From positions 59,199 to 123,198 of the forward strand of contig JAVKDJ010000028.1 of NCBI GenBank assembly GCA_040222275.1: a DNA stretch of 64,000 bases. Direction: 5' to 3'. The notes under the pieces are model-generated. The model did not search any database. It was given only the letters and a program-made list of their open reading frames with translations, and was not told the DNA's origin. Source of the DNA: CAXBNB01 sp040222275. GTDB taxonomy: Bacteria; Bacteroidota; Bacteroidia; Cytophagales; Cyclobacteriaceae. Both the position numbers and the translations under genes were made by a program. Position 1 is the first letter of the stretch, and the number at the start of each line of letters is the position of its first letter. Shown here piece after piece: positions 25,721-32,774 of this stretch.

Positions 25721-26056
25721 TCAGTTTTTCTTGTCCATCATCAGCAGTTCGTTCAAGGAAATTTCTGTAACGTACCTGGTTTCCCCTTCTTTCTCATATT
25801 TGCGGTTGATCAATTTTCCCTCTATCGCCACTTCACTTCCTTTCTTCAAATAGGTTTCTACCACACTCACCTTTTTGCCCCACACCACGATGTTGTGCCA
25901 TTGTGTGTCTTCTACTTTTTCTCCTTGGTTGTTGTAATAAACCTCGTTGGTGGCCATAGAAAATGTGGCCATGGTTTTCCCACTTTCGAAGTTCCTTACT
26001 TCAGGGTTGTTGCCTAATCTACCAATTAACTGTACTTTGTTTTTTAAAGTTGACAT
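25721..26056 (-). CDS. ssb: Single-stranded DNA-binding protein, short form
   Basis: 111 residues covering just the OB fold (NKVQLIGRLGNNPEVRNF...ATFSMATNE...DTQWHNIVVWGKKVSVVETYLKKGSEVAIEGKL). The sequence ends ...LLMMDKKN, so the linker and the acidic DDDIPF-type tail that recruits partner proteins are absent. It may be an accessory or mobile-element SSB rather than the replication SSB. It is divergent from the zinc-ribbon gene at 26236. Confidence 0.9.
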   Translation of the reverse strand: MSTLKNKVQLIGRLGNNPEVRNFESGKTMATFSMATNEVYYNNQGEKVEDTQWHNIVVWGKKVSVVETYLKKGSEVAIEGKLINRKYEKEGETRYVTEISLNELLMMDKKN

Positions 26057-26164
26057 GATTAAAAAAATTTAATTGTAAAGAATATTCACCTGATGGTAGA
26101 TGAATTTGTCGATTGACATGGCAAAGAATGCCCCACGCTTACAATCAAATCGGTTTTTAATTAT

Positions 26165-26204
26165 TTGTAGTCATTTAACATCCGTTTGTAGTCGTTTGTA
26201 ATTG
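26165..26204 (+). repeat. Three TTTGTA direct repeats in a divergent promoter region
   Basis: TTTGTAGTC (26165-26173), TTTGTAGTC (26186-26194) and TTTGTAATT (26196-26204) lie between ssb and the zinc-ribbon gene. They could be iterated regulator sites or overlapping -33 elements. Confidence 0.45.
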
Positions 26205-26235
26205 GATATAACACAGTTAATCAATAGATTACAGT

Positions 26236-26604
26236 ATGAACCAGGAAAATGAAAACAGAAAATGCCCGGAATGTGGGCGTGCCATATTCGGTAGGATAGA
26301 CAAGAAGTTTTGTTCGGATGCCTGTAGAAATGCTTTCAACAACAAGGCAAATTCTGATGCTACTAACTACGTTAGAAATGTCAATAATATACTGCGCAAA
26401 AATCGTAGGATATTACTAGAACTCAATCCTTCGGGCAAAACAAAAACCCACAAAGACAAGCTTTTAAAGAGCGGTTTTGATTTCGATTTTTATACCAACA
26501 CCTATACCACCAAAGCCGGGCAGCAATACCACTTTTGTTACGACCAGGGATACCTCATGCTCGATGAAGGGTTTGTGCTGTTGGTACAAAAATTGGAAAG
26601 TTGA
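26236..26604 (+). CDS. Zinc-ribbon protein
   Basis: 122 residues. Residues 9-31 form a zinc ribbon: RKCPECGRAIFGRIDKKFCS followed by DACRNAF, i.e. C-x2-C...C-x3-C, similar to DUF2116-type ribbons. The rest is helical and basic, with an aromatic C-terminal part (YTTKAGQQYHFCYDQGYLML). It may bind nucleic acid. Homologs are common as hypothetical genes in Bacteroidota, as far as I can recall. Single gene. Confidence 0.65.
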   Translation: MNQENENRKCPECGRAIFGRIDKKFCSDACRNAFNNKANSDATNYVRNVNNILRKNRRILLELNPSGKTKTHKDKLLKSGFDFDFYTNTYTTKAGQQYHFCYDQGYLMLDEGFVLLVQKLES

Positions 26605-26748
26605 GGCGGGCGTGGAGTCATTCCTTTGTCCATCCTCCCAAAATCAACATGGGTTCCATCTGCCAGGCACGATTATGTTTGATTTTCACTAAATTGAATC
26701 AATTCCCTCCTCTTATAAATTATTCATAGAAGAGTTGGTCAGGCATAG

Positions 26749-27273
26749 TTATTTAGTTTTCCTTTGCATTCTTAATCCTCTTTCCTCCATAAAGTCGTTG
26801 ATATCAATACTTCTGACGCCATTTTTCTCTGATACCTTAGGTATTTTATTAGGTTTTATTTTACTCTCATTGGTTATCAAAGTATAGCCATGTGTTTTGC
26901 AATAAGCTATTAAATATGGATCGGCTTCTTCAATTCCTTGTGCCAATTTCTTAGCATCAAAAAAGCCAGATTGGTATTCTTCATTGATGATTGGAATTGC
27001 CGCATTGAAACTTTGTTCATCTGTCTCGGTAACTAAAAGCTTCTTCCATTTCTTCATCCATTTTTTCAGAAAATCCTCTTGACCTTCATAGGAATTTACT
27101 TCTTGTTCAACGAAATCAATTGTTTTTAAATGTTCGTTCCGAATCAAATCCTCTATTTCATCCCAAATAGCCTTAAAAACTGGATTATCATATTTGAAGG
27201 TTGACTCAAGACGAATTAGTGCACTAGTGTCAATTAGATATTTTGAATCATCCGGATTGAAATCTAGTTGCAT
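26749..27273 (-). CDS. DUF4411 family PIN-like protein (probable toxin)
   Basis: 174 residues. PIN-type acidic residues appear at KYLIDTSALIRLE (first Asp), the central acidic positions, and EEADPYLIAYCKTHGYTLITNES, the diagnostic DUF4411 stretch. PIN proteins are metal-dependent RNases. It starts 3 bp after the stop of the Xre-ImmA/IrrE gene; this gene order is a known toxin-antitoxin-like pairing. RNase activity is inferred. Confidence 0.85.
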   Translation of the reverse strand: MQLDFNPDDSKYLIDTSALIRLESTFKYDNPVFKAIWDEIEDLIRNEHLKTIDFVEQEVNSYEGQEDFLKKWMKKWKKLLVTETDEQSFNAAIPIINEEYQSGFFDAKKLAQGIEEADPYLIAYCKTHGYTLITNESKIKPNKIPKVSEKNGVRSIDINDFMEERGLRMQRKTK

Positions 27274-27276
27274 GAA

Positions 27277-28428
27277 TTATGCGTTAAGGAGTTGCCTTGT
27301 TTTAGGAATATATTTCAACTTGATTCCTAGAAAATCTGATAAATCTTTCAAGTCAATTCTGTTGTGGTCGAAAGCACGAAAAGCAAGTGAGACATAAGTT
27401 CTTCCTTTTTCTCTTAATGTCTCTTTTGGTAAGCTTCGGCCTTCTGGATTTTTAGCTCTACCGAAACTTGGCTTGTTCCAAGAATCATGTTTTTCCCTGT
27501 AAAAACTTGTTGTAGTTCGTCCACTTTCTAATAAAGCTCTAAGTATTGACAATGGACCTACATGAAAAACTTTCCCAAGTTCAACCAAGTCTCTTTTTTG
27601 CCACCTTGTAATTCCCTGAGAGTGATAGTCTTGTACTATTGATTGTCTTAGTAACTCATTTGGTGGAATAAGAATATTCGCGGCGAAAGAATTACACCAT
27701 TTCTCAATTTGAATTGTTGTTCTATCCACTAAATCACAAATCCCCCCCTCGTTCAAAAGTAGATGACCTACTTCATGAAATAGAGTGAAAATTTTAGCCG
27801 TTGCTGGTTCTCCACCACCCTTGATTCCAATTATCGGAATTACATCGTCAACTATGGAAAAACCTCGTACATTGTCTTGAGTCAAGCTTAATTGGAACAC
27901 TGCCACCCCTAATCGTTCAATAACCTCAATGTAAGCATCGAGTGCTTCTGTAGCCTTTTTGAGCTCTTTTATCTCAATTAATTCCCATTCACTTCTAAGA
28001 TTAGCGGCTATTAGTGCTGGATCATCTGAAATTAAAGCTTTCTCTGAAAATTTTGAAACTGAAATTCCAGCATCAGTCTTCAACTCAATAAGGGATTCAG
28101 CCATAGCTCTCGCCTTTCGAACTGCAACTATTGTCTTTTCACTAAACTTTCCTATTTCAATTTCTGAATTAACAGTTCGCCTATCCCTAGGCAATGGTTT
28201 TTCTGGTGGGGGGGACTTTAATAAGAGAGTTGCTATTGTTCGTCTATAAGTCTTTGATAAGGATTTAAGTTCTTCAAGGCTAGGTTTTTTTTTTCCAGAC
28301 TCTAACTGTTCTAGCAGAATTAAACTAATTCCAGTGGATTCTGAAGCCTTAGTCTTATTCAGGGCGCTAGTTTCACGAGCCCACACTAAGACTTCTCCAT
28401 TTACATTTATTCCAGTTAGTTCAGCCAT
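27277..28428 (-). CDS. Xre HTH - ImmA/IrrE family metallopeptidase
   Basis: 383 residues. An N-terminal HTH (~10-60; KASESTGISLILLEQLESGKKKPSLEELKSL) is followed by a COG2856 domain with the zinc motif HEVGH (FTLFHEVGHLLL). The downstream signature is EKWCNSFAANILIPP. Such proteins often serve as cleavable or cleaving regulators of a neighbouring toxin, here DUF4411. The C-terminal ~110 residues carry an ImmA-associated region. It is AT-rich like its neighbour, suggesting acquisition as a pair. Confidence 0.88.
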   Translation of the reverse strand: MAELTGINVNGEVLVWARETSALNKTKASESTGISLILLEQLESGKKKPSLEELKSLSKTYRRTIATLLLKSPPPEKPLPRDRRTVNSEIEIGKFSEKTIVAVRKARAMAESLIELKTDAGISVSKFSEKALISDDPALIAANLRSEWELIEIKELKKATEALDAYIEVIERLGVAVFQLSLTQDNVRGFSIVDDVIPIIGIKGGGEPATAKIFTLFHEVGHLLLNEGGICDLVDRTTIQIEKWCNSFAANILIPPNELLRQSIVQDYHSQGITRWQKRDLVELGKVFHVGPLSILRALLESGRTTTSFYREKHDSWNKPSFGRAKNPEGRSLPKETLREKGRTYVSLAFRAFDHNRIDLKDLSDFLGIKLKYIPKTRQLLNA

Positions 28429-28532
28429 ATATAAAATTGATCAACAAAGGTTCAATCTACATTATTGATAAAAAAACTGCAAACCGCGGGAGTATTATAT
28501 CTAAAAACTATCCATACCGCATCACTTAATGG

Positions 28533-29987
28533 TTAGTTAACAGGCACCAACCTAAAGACATAACCAGGCCTTTCCACACCAACATATACATAGCCATCGG
28601 GCCCCATCTCGACATTGCGTACCCTGCCAATATTCTTCATCATTATTTCCTCTCCCACGATTTTGTCACCCACTACCTTACAGCGGTTGAGGTATTTGAA
28701 CCTGAGGGAACCTACCAGCAAATCCCCTTTCCATTCAGGGTATTTGTCTGAATCGACAAATGTCATTCCCGATGGGGCTATTGATGGCACCCAATACAAA
28801 ATGGGTTGCTCCATACCTTCAGATTCCAACTTATCGGTAAAAGTGGTGCCATCGTAATTGATGCCATAAGATATAGAAGGCCAGCCATAGTTGACGGCCT
28901 TTTTGATAATGTTCACCTCATCGCCACCACGAGGGCCGTGCTCATGCGCCCATATTCTACCCGTAGATGGCTCCATGGCCACACCCTGAGGGTTTCTATG
29001 CCCATAAGAATAAACTGAAGCCACCGCTCCCTGTGTGTTGACAAACGGGTTGTCTGTGGGAATGCTTCCGTCATCCATGATCCTGTGGACCTTGCCACAA
29101 TGGCTTTCCAGGCTTTGGGGATTCTCGTCACGATTTCCCCTGTCCCCTACCGATAGGTATAAATACCCTTCCTGGTCAAACTCCAGCCGGGAACCATAGT
29201 GGTGTCTTTTCTTGGAATATGGCTCTCCTGAAAAAATCTTTTCTGCCGACGTGAGTTGGTCATTGGCATACTTGTACCGGCTAACCGCTGTACCAGATAA
29301 TGTATCGCCTTTTTCCACCCTATAGTCAGAATAGCTCAGATACAACCATTGGTTGTTTTCAAAGTCAGGATGCAATTCTATGTCCAGCAAGCCTCCCTGC
29401 CCTTTGAATTTCACCCTGGGTCCACCCGTAATTTCGGTTTTGGCCCCATCTCCCGATACACGATAGAGCTCCCCGGATTTTTCGGTCACTATCAAATCGC
29501 CAGAGGGCAAAAATGTCATCCCCCATGGACTGTCCATATCAGTTGCAACGGTATCCAGGCTAAATTTGACCATCTCAGTTTCAAAAGTATCGGATTCCAG
29601 CTTCACCTCCTGAAAACCATAGCGCTCTACATTTTCTATTCCTTTCAGAATATAGCTCACCAGGTTTTGTATTTCCCGGTCGGAAAAGGAAGCTTCCCAA
29701 CTTGGCATGCCTGCATCGGGATATCCGGTTTTTATCGATTGATATATGCTGTCCCGTTCTTTTCCGTGTTTCCATTTGCGATCTGCAAAAGCCATCATTT
29801 GTTCACCGTGGCAGCTGGAGCAAAATTTTTGATAATTGTCCATTGCTTGCAAGGTAGCACTATCCAGCTCCTCTACTGGCTCCTCTTCCACTTCCATGGT
29901 AGCAGCCGTATCGGTACTGGTTTGAGAGCATTGAAAATAAATAAGGCCTGAAAGGGCCAATGCGAAAAAATTCCTAAAAAAGTACAT
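28533..29987 (-). CDS. Cytochrome c - PQQ-type sugar dehydrogenase lipoprotein
   Basis: 484 residues. An N-terminal hydrophobic segment ends in a possible lipobox (LIYFQCSQ). An acidic linker leads to a cytochrome c domain with the haem motif CSSCH (~56-60) and distal Met (GMPSW). From ~residue 145 a six-bladed Asd-type/PQQ glucose-sorbosone dehydrogenase propeller follows (SPWGMTFLPSGDLIVTEKSG; GQGGLLDIELHPDF; SYGHRNPQGVA; HEHGPRGGDEVN). It probably oxidises sugars in the periplasm with electrons leaving via the haem. No PQQ synthesis genes are nearby. Single-gene unit. Confidence 0.88.
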   Translation of the reverse strand: MYFFRNFFALALSGLIYFQCSQTSTDTAATMEVEEEPVEELDSATLQAMDNYQKFCSSCHGEQMMAFADRKWKHGKERDSIYQSIKTGYPDAGMPSWEASFSDREIQNLVSYILKGIENVERYGFQEVKLESDTFETEMVKFSLDTVATDMDSPWGMTFLPSGDLIVTEKSGELYRVSGDGAKTEITGGPRVKFKGQGGLLDIELHPDFENNQWLYLSYSDYRVEKGDTLSGTAVSRYKYANDQLTSAEKIFSGEPYSKKRHHYGSRLEFDQEGYLYLSVGDRGNRDENPQSLESHCGKVHRIMDDGSIPTDNPFVNTQGAVASVYSYGHRNPQGVAMEPSTGRIWAHEHGPRGGDEVNIIKKAVNYGWPSISYGINYDGTTFTDKLESEGMEQPILYWVPSIAPSGMTFVDSDKYPEWKGDLLVGSLRFKYLNRCKVVGDKIVGEEIMMKNIGRVRNVEMGPDGYVYVGVERPGYVFRLVPVN

Positions 29988-30209
29988 GAACGAATGTTTA
30001 GTTTATTTAATTGTAGCGCACAAAAAATTAAAGGTAATAAAAGGATTTTGAATTTCGATTGCCCAGAGATCACTTATTGAAAATAGAAGGGTATTTTATG
30101 TAGCGCTACCGATGACGTAATTTAGCAGGGCATTGATTATGAGTAGTTTAATCTCTATACATTCCCATTGGATGAAGTAAAGTCTGAAGTAACAAACCGC
30201 CCCGGTCTG

Positions 30210-30247
30210 TGTCCTCAAAGACCGAAACAATGTGGTTTGTGAGGACA
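30210..30247. repeat. Imperfect hairpin, 14-bp arms
   Basis: Arms TGTCCTCAAAGACC and GGTTTGTGAGGACA match at 12 of 14 positions around a 10-nt loop. It lies in the otherwise gene-free 29988-30365 interval. At about 30104-30118 the phrase TACCGATGACGTAAT also occurs inside the 32441-32766 element. Confidence 0.55.
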
Positions 30248-30312
30248 TCTGCCTGTCGTCAGACATGGCAAACCAAAGCGGGGGAATCATGCAGATGCTT
30301 TTGAAAAGGCTC

Positions 30313-30341
30313 AAAAAAAAAGCCAGGTGAATTACCTGGCC
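30313..30341 (-). terminator. Intrinsic terminator of the RND/LolA/barrel operon
   Basis: 7-bp GC-rich arms (GCCAGGT / ACCTGGC) with a 5-nt loop, followed on the minus strand by nine T. It starts 25 bp after the barrel gene stop at 30366. Confidence 0.88.
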
Positions 30342-30365
30342 TTTGCCCATAGCTTTCAGATTTCC

Positions 30366-31583
30366 CTAAAAATGTCTTTCCAGGGTAAACTGAAGGAAAC
30401 TATCCCGCCTGAAAAAGTTGAGAAACTCCTGGTCACTCACATCCTCGAACAACCTCATCTCCACATCAAATGTCCAGGACTCCCCCAGCCTTCTACTGCC
30501 TTCTACACTGATTAATTTTGTACTCCGTTCCATGTCTATGATGGTTCCGAAAAGGAACTCAGTGCTCTGCACATCATTAAAGGCAAGTCTTGCCCCGGTA
30601 AACAAATCACTCTGAAGCCCACTAAGGGCCAGATCGCCCCTGTCATCATACAAATACTCACCGATCAACCCTATGTCCAACCCTTTGCCGCCTACATTTC
30701 CGATTGTATATTCGATCCCTGCATCCATGGCAAACATATCCTGGTTTGCCGACTGGCGAACGATGGACTCAAATTTCCACAAAACAGGCCCGGTGGTGGC
30801 TTGTAAGTCCATGCCCGTCTGATTGATCACCGGGTAAAAAACATTAAAAACCCCCTCATTTTCCGAACCAGGAATAAAGAGTGGTTCCCTCCCGTTTCCA
30901 TAAAAATGTGACAGGCCTATATCGAATATTCCGACATAATTTGACCATCGCAAAGCGAACCCCGGCCTGGTTTCTTCCATATCGCTCTCAAATCCTATGT
31001 CTTCTTTTTCCAAAATAAAGGGCGTCCTCAACCTGCCATGTTCACCCGGAAAAGCCCTCCTTCTAAAATATGGCAGATAGAACAAATCAATGGTCCCAAT
31101 AGGTGAATACAAGGAATAATGTACCATAGGCTGACCGAGTTTTTGTTCACCATCAAAAGTTTCCAATTGATCTGTTTGGTTGATGATATCTACCAGGTGA
31201 ACTGCCTCTGTTACACCCCAGTATATTTTTTTCACCCCGACGCTGAGCTCCCAGTTGTTTTTTACTTTCTGCCAGTACAATTCCCTCAGGTCCACGTGTG
31301 TCCTGCTGGCATCCCGAAAATTAATCCTGACAAAACCTGTAGCATTCAGGGATTGACCGCCCTCGTCCCAGCTGAGGTTCAACTCAGGCTCAAAAGAGAA
31401 GGAAGGAAAACCTGCCCTCTGATTTTCATACAGGCCATCGTGTAGAAAGTGCTGATAGCTGTAGCCCACATACCCGGAAAAATCAGCTTCGATTCCCTGG
31501 GCTTTGCTTTGGCCAAAAAGCAAAAGTATAGCGGGCAAAAAGGCCCACCATACTTTTTTTAACCAACCTAACTTACCTTTCAT
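30366..31583 (-). CDS. Outer-membrane beta-barrel protein of an RND export locus
   Basis: About 405 residues. Signal peptide (WWAFLPAILLLFGQSKAQ) then barrel strands rich in Trp/Tyr (LNLSWDEGGQSLNATGFVRINF; NWELSVGVKKIYWGVTEAVH). The C-terminal strand ends SFLQFTLERHF, with Phe at the end as expected for an outer-membrane barrel. It resembles DUF1302-like proteins that accompany LolA-like and MMPL proteins elsewhere. ATG 31583 is preferred over a TTG one codon earlier. It follows the LolA-like gene by 13 bp. Confidence 0.7.
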   Translation of the reverse strand: MKGKLGWLKKVWWAFLPAILLLFGQSKAQGIEADFSGYVGYSYQHFLHDGLYENQRAGFPSFSFEPELNLSWDEGGQSLNATGFVRINFRDASRTHVDLRELYWQKVKNNWELSVGVKKIYWGVTEAVHLVDIINQTDQLETFDGEQKLGQPMVHYSLYSPIGTIDLFYLPYFRRRAFPGEHGRLRTPFILEKEDIGFESDMEETRPGFALRWSNYVGIFDIGLSHFYGNGREPLFIPGSENEGVFNVFYPVINQTGMDLQATTGPVLWKFESIVRQSANQDMFAMDAGIEYTIGNVGGKGLDIGLIGEYLYDDRGDLALSGLQSDLFTGARLAFNDVQSTEFLFGTIIDMERSTKLISVEGSRRLGESWTFDVEMRLFEDVSDQEFLNFFRRDSFLQFTLERHF

Positions 31584-31596
31584 CAATTTCTTTACT

Positions 31597-32397
31597 TTAA
31601 CTGCCTACCCTTCGCAAACTGTTTTGGGTAAAATCGGCATCCGTTAAACCAATTTTGAACTCATAATCTTCAAAAATCAATTTTGTCTTTTTACCACTTT
31701 GATGGTTTTCCATGAGGAATTCGCCAGCCCTCCAATGCTTGTTGAAATACTGCTTGTATTTAGAATAAGTCAGGGTTTTCATCAACTCATTTTTCCTGTC
31801 ATAAAAATCAATCTTCTCCAGCCTGTAGTTGTCCTTGTTGTACCACACCAGCTGCCTGGTGTAGCCCGATTTAGGGTCAACCGGATCCCTTTCTACGAGA
31901 TAGGTATCCACCCCATTGATTTTTTCTTCCTTCAAAAATTTGTAAGTATATTTTTCCACCTCTTGAGACGACAAGTCCTCATAGGCAAATTCACTTCCCA
32001 TGAATGGTCCCGATTTATTGTCTGAGGATATCCTTTTCACCCTTTTGATCGATGGCAGGTAGAGCCACTGATCGTCAGAGCCTACTTTGTGGGTGAAAGT
32101 CATGGTAGATGTGCCCTTTACATCTTTCGGGCTGTCGAATACTATCAAAGATTTGTCCCCGTCTTCGGTCAATTCGAGCGTAAGGGTGCTCATATTTCTC
32201 GTACTTTCCTGTCCGTGTTTATTGGTAAGGATCATGATCAGGTTTACTTTGGAGCTTTCGAACCCCAGGTCTGCTTCTTCCGCAGATTTGGCTATTTGCA
32301 GCCCTCTTGCTTCAGGGGTCTGCGCCTGTGGCTTGGTATTTATTCCAACAACGAATAGCAATGCCAAGGCTGTTGATAGTGTTTTCAGATATTTCAT
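31597..32397 (-). CDS. LolA-like outer-membrane lipoprotein-sorting protein
   Basis: 266 residues with signal peptide. It has the LolA-like (PF17131-type) plan: a half-open beta-barrel with the stretches KVGSDDQWLYLPSIKRVKRIS, FMGSEFAYEDLSSQEVEKYTY and LIFEDYEFKIGLTDADFT. In many genomes this family sits beside an MMPL/RND transporter and a barrel, and is thought to carry a hydrophobic cargo across the periplasm. Here the order is RND, LolA-like, barrel. The cargo is unknown. Confidence 0.82.
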   Translation of the reverse strand: MKYLKTLSTALALLFVVGINTKPQAQTPEARGLQIAKSAEEADLGFESSKVNLIMILTNKHGQESTRNMSTLTLELTEDGDKSLIVFDSPKDVKGTSTMTFTHKVGSDDQWLYLPSIKRVKRISSDNKSGPFMGSEFAYEDLSSQEVEKYTYKFLKEEKINGVDTYLVERDPVDPKSGYTRQLVWYNKDNYRLEKIDFYDRKNELMKTLTYSKYKQYFNKHWRAGEFLMENHQSGKKTKLIFEDYEFKIGLTDADFTQNSLRRVGS

Positions 32398-32440
32398 TTT
32401 CTACTCTTTTATATTGTTTAAATTGATTTCAAGAAAAATA

Positions 32441-32766
32441 CATGGGCTGCCTCAAAAGCCCAACAAGCCGTCCCCGCATCTAGTGCGGGGCAGGCTATCA
32501 CGAGCGCAGCGAAGTGATCTCAACCTTGGATTGCACTCTCTATAATGAGATTGCTTCACTCCGTTACCGATGACGTAATCAATGCTTTCATCGATTATAA
32601 TGTGGTTACGCTGGTGCGAGCCTTTGGATCGTATCTGGTCTGATGGATACGAGCCAAAGGCTCGCACCAGCGCATTGACACATACTACCGTCATTTCAAT
32701 TTGTGTGTTTGGCTTGACCAAAAATTAGGTCTCTCGATGACGAAATACTTTTGAGACAGCCTCATG
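32441..32766. mobile_element. 326-bp MITE-like element with terminal inverted repeats
   Basis: The ends CATGGGCTGCCTCAAAAG (32441-32458) and CTTTTGAGACAGCCTCATG (32748-32766) are near-perfect inverted repeats. Inside is a 27-bp stem with one mismatch and a 10-nt loop (arms 32609-32635 and 32646-32672), plus shorter repeats (GAAGTGATCTC / GAGATTGCTTC). There is no transposase. It fills the space between the RND gene (ends 32775) and the LolA-like gene (starts 32397), so it lies inside an otherwise continuous operon. The 25621-25695 element shares its ends. Confidence 0.6.
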
Positions 32767-32774
32767 CTGAATTG

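Noticed and set aside
29349..29951. A 200-codon open frame on the plus strand
   Set aside because: It is antisense to the cytochrome c - sugar dehydrogenase gene, has no recognisable domain, and has Phe/His/Cys-rich shadow composition.
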